Assembly (NCBI RefSeq): GCF_025056915.1 | Contig: NZ_JANWVH010000023.1 | Coordinates: 1-36,460 of the forward strand | Reading direction: 5' to 3' | DNA: 36,460 nt | From: Meiothermus sp. | Lineage (GTDB): Bacteria > Deinococcota > Deinococci > Deinococcales > Thermaceae | Shown here: in pieces, positions 26,828-36,460 of the stretch | How the letters are laid out: each line of letters begins with the position of its first letter | Numbering within the stretch: the stretch's first letter is position 1 | The notes under the pieces: model-generated | Seen by the model: the letters and a program-made list of their open reading frames with translations, nothing else | What the model was told of the DNA's origin: nothing | The model's database searches: none | Translations under genes and position numbers: made by a program

Positions 26828-26904
26828 TCTGGAATACTGTTGAAAAACACCGGCGGCTCTACCCTGAGAGCGTGATTAAATCTGCTCGGCCTTATGTATT
26901 GAAG

Positions 26905-27147
26905 ATGAGCACGCCCTCCGACCCCCTCAAACGCTTTGAGGAAGCGCTTCCGCATAGCCGCGAAGGCTTGCTTAAACTATGGGCCATGCTGGCCCCCAGG
27001 GTTCGGGCCGCCGATCCGGGGCGCTACTTTGCAGTGCAGGAAGCCCTCGAGCAAGACATTCCCTTCCCGGTGCTGGTGCTGTATGTCTTCCGTGAATGCC
27101 GCCGGGCCCTCGAGGACAACCTCGCCCAGGAACGCGCGGCGAAATAA
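26905..27147 (+). CDS. Hypothetical protein
   Basis: MSTPSDPLKRFEEALPHSREGLLKLWAMLAPRVRAADPGRYFAVQEALEQDIPFPVLVLYVFRECRRALEDNLAQERAAK; ends 10 nt before mutM. Confidence 0.7.
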   Translation: MSTPSDPLKRFEEALPHSREGLLKLWAMLAPRVRAADPGRYFAVQEALEQDIPFPVLVLYVFRECRRALEDNLAQERAAK

Positions 27148-27157
27148 GCACAACCGC

Positions 27158-27961
27158 ATGCCCGAACTCCCCGAAGTCGAGACCACAAGGCGCATCCTCG
27201 AGCCCTACCTGCTCGGCCAGCGCATCCAAAAACTCCTGCACAGCGACCCCACCCGCTACCGCCGCACCGAGTGGGCCGAGGGGCGCAAGGTGCTGGGCAC
27301 TTCGCGCCGGGGCAAGTTCCTCATTTTGCATCTGGACAAGCAGCTAGAGGCCATCGTGCACCTGGGCATGACCGGGGGGTTCCGCTTCGAGCCGCACCAG
27401 CACACCCGGGTCACCTTGCACTTGCCCAGAACAACCCTCTACTACACCGACCCCCGCCGCTTCGGAAAATGGTGGGTGGTGGAAGCGGGCGACTATCGCG
27501 AAATAGACCTGCTCCGCCGGATGGGGCCCGAACCGCTCTCGCAAGATTTCACCCTGGCCGGGTTCAAACAATCGCTTTTGCGAACCACCCGAGAAATCAA
27601 GGAGGTGCTGCTCTCACAAGAGGCCGTGGCAGGGGTGGGCAACATCTATGCCGACGAGTCGCTTTGGCTGAGCAGAATCCACCCCGAGCGGCCCGCCGAC
27701 TCGCTCTCGCGGTCGGAAATCAAGAATCTATACGAGGCCATTCGGGCCGTGATGGAACAGGCGGTGGAGGCTGGAGGCTCGACCCTCTCCGACCAGAGCT
27801 ACCAGCAGCCTGACGGCGAACCTGGCTACTTCCAGTTCAGCCACAACGCCTACGACCGCACCGGCCAGCGCTGCAAGCGCCCAGGTTGCAAAGGTACCAT
27901 CGTCAAGATGGTGGTAGGGGGGCGGGGCACCCACTTCTGCCCCAGGTGCCAGCGCCTCTGA
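27158..27961 (+). CDS. mutM: Formamidopyrimidine-DNA glycosylase
   Basis: MPELPEVETTRRILEPYL; VAGVGNIYADESLWLSRIHPERPA; C-terminal zinc finger CKRPGCKGTIVKMVVGGRGTHFCPRCQ. Confidence 0.96.
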   Translation: MPELPEVETTRRILEPYLLGQRIQKLLHSDPTRYRRTEWAEGRKVLGTSRRGKFLILHLDKQLEAIVHLGMTGGFRFEPHQHTRVTLHLPRTTLYYTDPRRFGKWWVVEAGDYREIDLLRRMGPEPLSQDFTLAGFKQSLLRTTREIKEVLLSQEAVAGVGNIYADESLWLSRIHPERPADSLSRSEIKNLYEAIRAVMEQAVEAGGSTLSDQSYQQPDGEPGYFQFSHNAYDRTGQRCKRPGCKGTIVKMVVGGRGTHFCPRCQRL

Positions 27962-28095
27962 GCAGCAGACCGTCAACCCTTCGAAGTTCAATGGCCCCGC
28001 GAAACGAAGGCCTCGAGTGTTTGATGCTCTAGCTGGACACTGATCCAACCCCTCGCATTTAGACAGACAAATTTCCTGCCAGATGCGCTCGAGTC

Positions 28096-28428
28096 CTAAC
28101 CCTTGGATTCACCGAAGGCCTGCGGCAACTGACCGCGCTCAGCCAGGGTGTTGGTCACAATCCAGGCCTCGGCCTCCTCGGGGGTTTTGACCCGGTAGAC
28201 CTCCTGACCGGTGCGCTTGTCCAGGATGCCATAGGCTTTAGTGCCCTTGAGGGGCTTGTACTCGTAGGGGGCCGATTGCAAAAACTGCTCCACCTCCACC
28301 CCCTCCCCGAGCATCTGACGGAACCAGGCCTGTTGGGCCTTCTCCACGCGGCGGTAACCCCAGTAGTTGACCAGGCCCATAAGCCCCATCAGCAGCAGCA
28401 AGGCGAGAAATACCTCGAGCCAACCCAT
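28096..28428 (-). CDS. Hypothetical protein with N-terminal TM helix
   Basis: MGWLEVFLALLLLMGLMGLVNYWGYRRVEKAQQAWFRQMLGEGV...; intact ORF, no competing opposite-strand gene. Confidence 0.7.
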   Translation of the reverse strand: MGWLEVFLALLLLMGLMGLVNYWGYRRVEKAQQAWFRQMLGEGVEVEQFLQSAPYEYKPLKGTKAYGILDKRTGQEVYRVKTPEEAEAWIVTNTLAERGQLPQAFGESKG

Positions 28429-28456
28429 GCCATCAGTCTAGCCCCTCAAACAATGA

Positions 28457-29521
<1,065 letters not shown>

Positions 29522-29554
29522 CCTGTGGACAAAACTTCGAAAACAGGAGTCCCT

Positions 29555-30016
29555 ATGAGCGAAAAAACCCCCGGCACCGGCCCCATTGACCAAGGCATTG
29601 TGGAAGACCTAGGCGGCATTGCGGTCATCCGGGGGGGCGGCCACCAGCGGCAGTGGAACGGCATCCAGTATCTGCAGGGCATGTCGGCCAAAAATGTGGG
29701 GTCAAAAGGGCTCTCCATCAACGTGGCCACCGTGCCGCCAGGGGGGATTGCCTACGCCCACATCCACGACGGCTACGAGGTGATGCTCTTTGTTGTGCAG
29801 GGCCGGGTCAAGCACACCTTTGGCGAGAACCTGGAGCAAGAGGTTATCAACGAAGCGGGCGACTTCATCTACATCAAACCGGGCGTGCCCCACGAGGTTT
29901 TCAATATCGGCGAGGAGGAGCTGGTGGTCTTTGTGGCCCGCTCGGCGGCGGACGAGTGGGACAAAATCATCAACTACCCCTCCCGCTACCGGCCCGCCGA
30001 GGGGCCGGGGCGTTGA
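29555..30016 (+). CDS. Cupin-domain protein
   Basis: VPPGGIAYAHIHDGYEVMLFVVQGRVKHTFGENLEQ..AGDFIYIKPGVPHEVFNIGEEELVVFVARS cupin motifs. Confidence 0.9.
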   Translation: MSEKTPGTGPIDQGIVEDLGGIAVIRGGGHQRQWNGIQYLQGMSAKNVGSKGLSINVATVPPGGIAYAHIHDGYEVMLFVVQGRVKHTFGENLEQEVINEAGDFIYIKPGVPHEVFNIGEEELVVFVARSAADEWDKIINYPSRYRPAEGPGR

Positions 30017-30069
30017 CTGGGGCGGGGGGAAACCAGGCGGGCTGCTCTTCGCCGCAAACAGCCGTTTTC

Positions 30070-31410
30070 CTACCCCAGCAGTTGCCGATAAAGGGCCACA
30101 TACGCCTGGGCCGGCTTTTCCCAGGAAAAATCGGCCTGCATGGCGTTCCGGGCCACCTGTTGGCGGTCGGGGTGTTTGAGGAACTCGCGCACCCCGTGCA
30201 AAATGCCCCCCACATCCGCGGAGTCGAACATGAAGCCGGTCTCCCAGTGCTTTACGGTATCGAGCAAGCCCCCCACCGCCCGCACGATGGGAGGGGTGCC
30301 GTAGCGCATGGCAATCAGCTGGGCCAGCCCGCAGGGCTCGAAGCGCGAGGGCATCAAAAACCCGTCGGAGCCGGCGTATATGCGGTGCGCCAGGGCCTCG
30401 TTGTAGCCCTGGGTATAAGCCAGGCGGCCCGGTAGATGCGCGGCCATCCAGGCGAAGGTGCGCTCGAGGTCTGGTTCCCCGCTGCCCAGCACCACCAGGT
30501 TGACCCCCAGGCCCATCAGACCGTCCACCGCGTCGGCAATCAGGTCTATGCCTTTCTGGTGGGCAAAGCGCGAGACCACCCCCAGGGTGGGGCGGTCTTC
30601 CAGGGCCAGCTCGCCGAGCAACTCGGCCCGGTTGCGGGCCTTGCCCGAAAGGTCGGCGGCGTGATAGGGGTGTTTCAGGTAGGGGTCGGTGGCGGGGTTC
30701 CAGTACTCGGTGTCGAGGCCGTTCAGAATGCCCCTCAGTTTCCCCTGTTGGGCCCGCAAGACCCCGTCGAGCCCCTCGCCGCCTTCGGGGGTGGTCACCT
30801 CCCAGGCGTAGCGGGGCGAGACTGTGGTTACGGCATCGGCGTTCACAATCCCGGCTTTCATCAGGTTGACCGCGCCGTGGTGCTCGAGGCCCGCCCCGTA
30901 GTAGGTCTCGCCCGGCAGGCGCGTCCAGGCGTAAAAATCCTGGGAGCCCCAGACCCCCTGGTAGGCCAGGTTGTGGATGGTATAGACCGTGCGGGCTTTG
31001 AACCAGCCCAGGTTGCGCAGCAAGGGGAGCAGGGCCGCCTGCCAGTCGTGGGCGTGCACCACCTCGAACTCACCCAAAAGTTCCGCCGTTGCCATCGCAA
31101 AGCGCACAAAGCGGCGGAAGTCGTCGGGGTAGCCGTAGGGCTTGTCGCGAGCAAAATCGCCCAGCCCGACCAGCACGTAGCGCACCCCTTGGTGCTCGGC
31201 ATGGCCGATGCCGATCTTCTCGCGGTTGCCCTCGAAGTTGAACCAGGCTTCGCCCACGTAGTAGCCCTGAATGCCCCAGTACCAGGGCAGAAAGATGGTG
31301 GGCTCCAAGCCCTGTTTCCGGAGGGCCTGGGGCAGGCTGCCGATGACATCGGCCAGACCTCCCACCTTGGCGAAGGGGAAAGCTTCGGAGGCAACAAAGG
31401 CAACCTTCAT
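30070..31410 (-). CDS. glgA: Glycogen synthase (ADP-glucose, GT5)
   Basis: MKVAFVASEAFPFAKVGGLADVIGSLPQAL; VHAHDWQAALLP; LMPSRFEPCGLAQLIAMRYGTPPIVRAVGGLLDTV. Confidence 0.96.
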   Translation of the reverse strand: MKVAFVASEAFPFAKVGGLADVIGSLPQALRKQGLEPTIFLPWYWGIQGYYVGEAWFNFEGNREKIGIGHAEHQGVRYVLVGLGDFARDKPYGYPDDFRRFVRFAMATAELLGEFEVVHAHDWQAALLPLLRNLGWFKARTVYTIHNLAYQGVWGSQDFYAWTRLPGETYYGAGLEHHGAVNLMKAGIVNADAVTTVSPRYAWEVTTPEGGEGLDGVLRAQQGKLRGILNGLDTEYWNPATDPYLKHPYHAADLSGKARNRAELLGELALEDRPTLGVVSRFAHQKGIDLIADAVDGLMGLGVNLVVLGSGEPDLERTFAWMAAHLPGRLAYTQGYNEALAHRIYAGSDGFLMPSRFEPCGLAQLIAMRYGTPPIVRAVGGLLDTVKHWETGFMFDSADVGGILHGVREFLKHPDRQQVARNAMQADFSWEKPAQAYVALYRQLLG

Positions 31411-31425
31411 ACGAGTATGGGCAGT

Positions 31426-31854
31426 CTACCCCTTTGGCTGCATTTGTTCACCCCAGACCCCCTCCGGAAGCCAGATACCGCCCACGCTCTCTACCGCTTG
31501 CAGGCTGGGGTAGGTGTACACCCAAACTGTTCGGGGCGCTCCGCCCTGCTCGGAAAGGTAGGCGGTGATCGGACTTCGCAGATACTCGCTGCCCTCATCC
31601 TCGAGCCGGTCCAGCAGCACCAGCGCCTGCGCCAGGTCGGCAAACCACTGCACCTCGCCCCACACCCGCCCCTCCCCTTTCACCACCCCCGGATAGCCAT
31701 ATGGCCGCAAGTCACCCTCGGGAATGTGAAAAAGCCGGAAACCCTCGATGTAGGCCGGTTCCGAGCGCAGCCAGCCGGCCAGCCTCGAGACCTCAAAGTT
31801 GCGCTCCCCTTGTTTCAGGGTGCCGTACACAAAAACCGCTTCAGGAGACTCCAT
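31426..31854 (-). CDS. Gamma-glutamylcyclotransferase/AIG2-like protein
   Basis: VFVYGTLKQGERNF; PYGYPGVVKGEGRVWGEVQWF; LDRLEDEGSEYLR. Confidence 0.88.
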   Translation of the reverse strand: MESPEAVFVYGTLKQGERNFEVSRLAGWLRSEPAYIEGFRLFHIPEGDLRPYGYPGVVKGEGRVWGEVQWFADLAQALVLLDRLEDEGSEYLRSPITAYLSEQGGAPRTVWVYTYPSLQAVESVGGIWLPEGVWGEQMQPKG

Positions 31855-31920
31855 TGCCGTAAAGCATACTGGCCGGTCAAAGTCCGGGGTCAAGGGTTGG
31901 GCGCCTTGGCTCGTGGCGTG

Positions 31921-31955
31921 TGGATTGTAGCTACTGGCCATCGGATATCCATACT
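31921..31955. repeat. Degenerate heptamer tandem repeat, site 3 (weaker)
   Basis: tggattg tagctac tggccat cggatat ccatact. Confidence 0.45.
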
Positions 31956-31966
31956 CACCTAAAAAC

Positions 31967-32656
31967 CTACCGCCCCAGCAACAGCACCACCACCGGATAC
32001 TCGGTTTCCGGCAGCGCGAGCAGCTTGCGAACCTCTTCGTCGTAGAAGGTCTCGGCGGGGTAGGCCTGCAAGCCCAGGGCGGTTGCGGCCACCATCACCT
32101 CGCCCACCGCGTAGCCCACCTCGAGCAGGGCGTAGCGGAACCCGCGCAAGCCAAACACCGCTTCCGAGCGCTCCGGCACGGCACTAAAAACCACCAGCGC
32201 CGCCGAGGCCTCCACCGCCTCCAGGTCCATCAGGGCCGATTTCCAACCCTGGGGGTCGAAGCGGCCCGAAAGCTGTTCGAGCTGGTGCTGTTTGGCCGCG
32301 TAGTGGTAGATGCCCCGGAAGGTGTCTTGCAGGTGCTGGACGGCCAGGTAGACCTCGAGGGGATACGCGCCCCCCGCCGAGGGATAGCCCCGCCCTCCCC
32401 GGCGCACGGCCAGCGGGGCCAGCACCTGCGAAAGCTCGGCCTGGGTCATGGAGGAACCCACCTTGGGGGTGGTGGGTGCCACCCTGGACAGCACCCGCCA
32501 GACCGCCGGGCCCCCATCGCGCGCCGGTTCGGCCAGCTCCACCGACTCCAGCGGGTTGGCATAAACCTTGGCCGCGGGCGTCCGCCCACCCGGAAGCTGG
32601 TCTCCGGGAAAGATGCGTGTCAGACGGTAAAAAATCTTGCCGGGGTGCTTATCCAT
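31967..32656 (-). CDS. SagB/ThcOx-type nitroreductase-fold oxidoreductase
   Basis: RGYPSAGGAYPLEVYLAVQHL..GIYHYAAKQHQLEQLSG; GLRGFRYALLEVGYAVGEVMVAATALGLQAYPAETFYDEEV. Confidence 0.85.
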   Translation of the reverse strand: MDKHPGKIFYRLTRIFPGDQLPGGRTPAAKVYANPLESVELAEPARDGGPAVWRVLSRVAPTTPKVGSSMTQAELSQVLAPLAVRRGGRGYPSAGGAYPLEVYLAVQHLQDTFRGIYHYAAKQHQLEQLSGRFDPQGWKSALMDLEAVEASAALVVFSAVPERSEAVFGLRGFRYALLEVGYAVGEVMVAATALGLQAYPAETFYDEEVRKLLALPETEYPVVVLLLGR

Positions 32657-32659
32657 AAA

Positions 32660-32694
32660 TGCCGATGGCCGATAGCCAACAGTCTATAGCCAAA
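32660..32694. repeat. Degenerate heptamer tandem repeat, site 4
   Basis: tgccgat ggccgat agccaac agtctat agccaaa between the SagB-like gene and glgC. Confidence 0.65.
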
Positions 32695-32716
32695 CCTTGC
32701 CGCTATCAGCCTTGCG

Positions 32717-33958
32717 CTAGAATCTATAGCTCTTGGGCACCACCACAATGCCTTCCGAGGTGACGGTGAAGCCCCGGGCCCGGTCGGCCTCGAGGTCGTA
32801 GCCAATCTCGGTATGAGGGGGAATGCTCACATTTTTATCCACGATGGTGTTGCGCAGCTTGGCGTAGCGCCCCACCTCCACCTCATCGAAAAGCACGCTG
32901 CGTTCGACCAGGGCGTAGGAGTTGATTCGGCAGCGGCGGAAGATCACCGATTCGCGGATGGTGCCGCCCGAGATGATGCAGCCGCCGGCAATCAGGCTGT
33001 TGAAGGCCTGTCCGGTGCGGGCCCCGGCCTCGTGCACAAACTTGGCCGGGGGCGAGTTGAAATTGGCGGCCCGCAGGGGCCATTCGGGGTTGAACAGGTC
33101 GAACTCCGGGGTCACCTGGATCAGGTCCATGCTGGCTTCAAAGTAGGCATCAATGGTTCCCACATCGCGCCAGTAGGTGTTGGGGCCCTGCTGACCGGGG
33201 ATCGGGTTGCGCTTGAAGTCGTAGACCTGGATGCGGTAGCCCTCGCTCAGGGCCCGGGGAATCACGTCCTTGCCGAAGTCGTGCGAGGAGTTGGGGTCCT
33301 TGGCGTCGTGCTCGAGCTTCTCGACCAGGGCCTCGGTGCGAAAGATGTAGTTACCCATCGAGACCAGGGCCTGGTCGGGCTTGCCGGGGATGGGGGTGGG
33401 GTTCTTGGGCTTTTCCTGGAAGCCCACCATGCGCCACTGGTCGTCCACCTGGAGCACCCCGAAGCGGCTGGCCTGTTCAATGGGCACCGGGTAGGCGGCA
33501 ATGGTCAGGTCGGCCTTGTGGTCGTCGTGGTACTCCACCATGTGGGCAACGTTCATCTTGAAGATGTGGTCGCCCCCAAAAATCGCCACGTTCTCGGGCT
33601 TGTGGTTGTGAATCAGGTGCAGGTTCTGGTAGATGGCGTCGGCGGTGCCCCGGTACCAGACCGGCCCCAGCTCTTCGTAGCGGTACATCTGGGCCGGTAC
33701 CAGCAGGATGAAGGCGTCTTCCAGAAAGCCCCCGAAACGCCAGTGCCGCTGCACGTGCTCGGTCAGGGATTGGGCCTTGAACTGGGTGAGCACATAAATG
33801 CCGTAGATACCCGAGTTCAGGAAGTTATTCAGTACGAAGTCGATAATGCGGTAACGCGCCCCAAAAGGCACCGAGGGCTTCGCGCGCTTGGCCGTGAGGG
33901 GGAACAACCTGGAACCCTGTCCCCCGGCGAGAATCATCCCCAGAACTCGCATAGACAT
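32717..33958 (-). CDS. glgC: Glucose-1-phosphate adenylyltransferase
   Basis: [48 protein letters not shown] preceded by AAAGGAGG. Confidence 0.96.
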   Translation of the reverse strand: MSMRVLGMILAGGQGSRLFPLTAKRAKPSVPFGARYRIIDFVLNNFLNSGIYGIYVLTQFKAQSLTEHVQRHWRFGGFLEDAFILLVPAQMYRYEELGPVWYRGTADAIYQNLHLIHNHKPENVAIFGGDHIFKMNVAHMVEYHDDHKADLTIAAYPVPIEQASRFGVLQVDDQWRMVGFQEKPKNPTPIPGKPDQALVSMGNYIFRTEALVEKLEHDAKDPNSSHDFGKDVIPRALSEGYRIQVYDFKRNPIPGQQGPNTYWRDVGTIDAYFEASMDLIQVTPEFDLFNPEWPLRAANFNSPPAKFVHEAGARTGQAFNSLIAGGCIISGGTIRESVIFRRCRINSYALVERSVLFDEVEVGRYAKLRNTIVDKNVSIPPHTEIGYDLEADRARGFTVTSEGIVVVPKSYRF

Positions 33959-34154
33959 GACGAAGTTGCCTCCTTTGGGCACAGCATAACAGGCTTGGGT
34001 TCTTGCCGAAAGCCCGCCGAAGGCCGGGGTCTGGGGTCCAAAGGCTGGGGCCTGTAGCCGTTGGACAAGGCGAACCTGCGACCTACGACAAGAGGACATG
34101 CTTCCGGCAGCTATTCAGACCTCTGCGGTCTGGCTGTGGGTATACTTGTGCCGC

Positions 34155-36317
34155 ATGAAGCTTTCGTACGAGGCCCTGGAGTGGCGCACGCCGACCGATG
34201 ATTCGGGCGAGGTGGTCTCGTTCCCGCCCGCGCCCCCCTTCTTTGGGCAGGAACGGGCCAGGGCTGCGCTGGAGCTGGCCATTCGGGGCGGGTTCCATGC
34301 TTATCTGGTGGGGCCGCCCAGCCTGGGCAAGCACGAGGCCCTGCTGGCCTATCTGAGCACCCAGACCGTTGAAACCCCACCCGACCTGCTGTATGTGCCC
34401 CTGTCGGAGCGCAAGGTGGCGGTGCTGACCCTGCCCAGCGGACAGGAGACCCAGCTGGCCGACGCGGTGGAGAACCTGCTGCTGGAGGTCAGCCGGCTGG
34501 ACGAGCTGTTTCGTCAGGGTTCTTTCCTGAGGGAAAAAAGCCAGCTCGAGGCCCGTTTCAAGGAGGCCCGCGAAAAGCAGCTGGCCTCGCTCCAGCAAGA
34601 AGCCCAGGAAGCCGGTTTTGCGCTCTCGCAGGGGGGGGAGCGGCTGGAGTTCACCGGCCCCGGCCCGGTGCCCGCCGAGCTCAGCGCAAGGCTCGAGGAA
34701 GTCACGCTGGGCAGCCTGGCCGCCGCCGCCGAGCTCGAGGTGGCCCTGCGGCGGCTGCGCCGCGACTGGGCGCTGCACTACCTGAACAACCGCTTCGAGC
34801 CCTTGTTTCAGCGCTTCCCCCAGGCTCGAGGCTACCTCGAGGCCCTGCGGGGCCGCCTGGCCCGCTACGCCGAGACCGGTGAGCCCCTCGACCCCGCCCA
34901 GTGGCGGCCCAACCTGCTCACCTCCTCCAGCAGCGGCCAGCCCCCGCCCATTGTGTACGAGCCCTACGCCACCGCCCCCAGGCTGTTCGGACGGCTGGAC
35001 TACACCGTAGACAAGGGGGTCTGGAGCACCAACGTCAGCCTGATTCGCCCCGGCGCCGTGCACCGCGCCCAGGGGGGGTATCTGATTCTGGATGCCCTGA
35101 GCCTCAAGCGCGAGGGCACCTGGGAAGCCTTCAAGCGGGCCTTGCGCAACGGACAGGTCGAGCCTGTCACCGAGCCGCAGGCCCCGGCCAGCCTCGAGGT
35201 CGAACCCTTCCCCATCCAGATGCAGGTCATGCTGGTCGGCACCCAGGAAGCTTTTGAATCGCTCGAGGAAGACCCGGCTTTCAGCGAGCTGTTCCGCATC
35301 CGGGCGGAGTTCTCCCCCACCCTGCCCGCCACCCCGGAAAACCAAGTGGCCCTGGGGGGATGGCTCCAGGCCCAGGGGTTTCAGCTCACTCAGGGCGGCT
35401 TGGTTCGGCTTTTCGACGAGGCCCGTCGCAGCGCAGAGCACCGCGACCGGATGGACGCCCGCCTGGTCGAAATCCGGGCCCTGGCCGAGGAAGCCGCCGT
35501 GCTGGGAAACGGCACCCTAACCGCCGAGGCCGTGGAAGAGGCCATCAAAGCCCGCGACCACCGCAATTTCCTCTCTGAGGAGGAGTTTTTGCGGGCGGTG
35601 AAGGAGGGGGTCTGGAGCCTCCGCACCACCGGACGGGTGGTGGGCGAGGTCAACAGCCTGGTGGTGCTCGAGGCCCCGCCTTACTGGGGCCGCCCGGCCC
35701 GGCTGACCGCGCGGGCCGCCCCAGGCCGCGACCACCTGATTTCCATAGACCGCGAGGCCGGTCTGGGTGGGCAAATTTTCCACAAGGCGGTGCTGACCCT
35801 GGGCGGCTACCTGCGCAGCCGGTTCATCGAGAGCGGCCCGCTCCCCGCCACCATCAGCCTGGCCTTTGAACAGAGCTACGTCTCGATTGACGGCGACTCG
35901 GCGGGGCTGGCCGAGCTGGTCGCGGTGCTGTCGGCCCTGGGGAACTTTCCCCTGCGGCAAGACCTGGCCGTGACCGGCGCGGTAGACCAAACCGGCAAGG
36001 TGCTGGCGGTGGGGGCCATCAATGCCAAGGTGGAGGGCTTTTTCCGGGTCTGCCAGGCCCTGGGCCTGAGCGGCAGCCAGGGGGTGATTCTGCCCCGCGC
36101 CAACCTGCCCAACCTGACCCTGCGGGCCGAGGTGCTGGAGGCCATCCGGGCCCATCGCTTCCACATCTACGCAGTCGAGACGGTGGAGCAGGCCCTCGAG
36201 CTCCTCTCCGGGGCCCGCATGGAGGGCTTCCGGGGCCTGCAAGACCGCATCAAAGCCGGTCTGGAAGAGTTCGCCAAACTGGAAGAGGGCCACGACAAGG
36301 AAGATAAGGAAACCTAG
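34155..36317 (+). CDS. Lon-like protease, LonC/LonB-type, degenerate ATPase motifs
   Basis: GAVHRAQGGYLILDALSLKREGTW; catalytic Ser in SIDGDSAGLAELVAVLSAL and Lys in VGAINAKVEGFFRVC; degenerate Walker A GPPSLGKHEA. Confidence 0.93.
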   Translation: MKLSYEALEWRTPTDDSGEVVSFPPAPPFFGQERARAALELAIRGGFHAYLVGPPSLGKHEALLAYLSTQTVETPPDLLYVPLSERKVAVLTLPSGQETQLADAVENLLLEVSRLDELFRQGSFLREKSQLEARFKEAREKQLASLQQEAQEAGFALSQGGERLEFTGPGPVPAELSARLEEVTLGSLAAAAELEVALRRLRRDWALHYLNNRFEPLFQRFPQARGYLEALRGRLARYAETGEPLDPAQWRPNLLTSSSSGQPPPIVYEPYATAPRLFGRLDYTVDKGVWSTNVSLIRPGAVHRAQGGYLILDALSLKREGTWEAFKRALRNGQVEPVTEPQAPASLEVEPFPIQMQVMLVGTQEAFESLEEDPAFSELFRIRAEFSPTLPATPENQVALGGWLQAQGFQLTQGGLVRLFDEARRSAEHRDRMDARLVEIRALAEEAAVLGNGTLTAEAVEEAIKARDHRNFLSEEEFLRAVKEGVWSLRTTGRVVGEVNSLVVLEAPPYWGRPARLTARAAPGRDHLISIDREAGLGGQIFHKAVLTLGGYLRSRFIESGPLPATISLAFEQSYVSIDGDSAGLAELVAVLSALGNFPLRQDLAVTGAVDQTGKVLAVGAINAKVEGFFRVCQALGLSGSQGVILPRANLPNLTLRAEVLEAIRAHRFHIYAVETVEQALELLSGARMEGFRGLQDRIKAGLEEFAKLEEGHDKEDKET

Positions 36318-36433
36318 AGCGCTCTTCACATATTATGAGCCATACGAGTTCGAAAAAGCCTGGTTCTGAACAGAACAGTGGCGGCCTGGAAACTCGAAAA
36401 CATGCGTCTCGGCCCAGACGCAACGCAGACCAG

Positions 36434-36457
36434 CGTGCCTCACCCCGGTGAGGCACG
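36434..36457. other. 11-bp inverted repeat at window edge (possible hairpin)
   Basis: CGTGCCTCACC-CC-GGTGAGGCACG; no clear T-run within the window. Confidence 0.6.
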
Positions 36458-36460
36458 TCT

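Noticed and set aside
32813-34057. 414-aa plus-strand ORF
   Set aside because: Antisense shadow of glgC.
34083-35441. 452-aa minus-strand ORF
   Set aside because: Antisense shadow of the Lon-like protease gene; Gln/Gly-rich with no domain.

Overview
GC-rich bacterial chromosomal segment. Gene content and order suggest Deinococcota, probably Meiothermus or Thermus (inferred from protein families; no search was run). About 31 CDS are supported. Left part: RecF/SMC-like ATPase 5' part, protein kinase with PQQ propeller, fmt, def, EamA transporter, CAP-domain protein, an active/inactive M16 peptidase pair, recG, beta-lactamase-family hydrolase and a GNAT. Centre (about 13.7-25.9 kb): a carotenoid cluster with P450, CrtI/CrtD-like desaturase, GT2, acyltransferase, CruF, lycopene cyclase, CrtO-like oxidoreductase, crtB and a methyltransferase. 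It is next to a B12-dependent LitR/CarH photoreceptor-repressor gene and a CRP/FNR (LdrP-like) gene, and is interrupted by a Phd/YefM-type toxin-antitoxin module. Right part: SDR, mutM, ddl, cupin, glgA, gamma-glutamylcyclotransferase-like, SagB-type oxidoreductase, glgC and a Lon-like (LonC-type) protease with degenerate ATPase motifs. Strongest non-coding signals: (1) an 11-bp-periodic operator array over two interlocked divergent sigma-A-like promoters between litR and the crt operon; (2) two TGTACA cores 12 bp apart upstream of the antitoxin; (3) dispersed degenerate heptamer tandem repeats in gene junctions; (4) strong over-representation of CTCGAG; (5) apparent leaderless starts, including an overlapping divergent pair. 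No CRISPR array, tRNA, rRNA or IS element was recognised.
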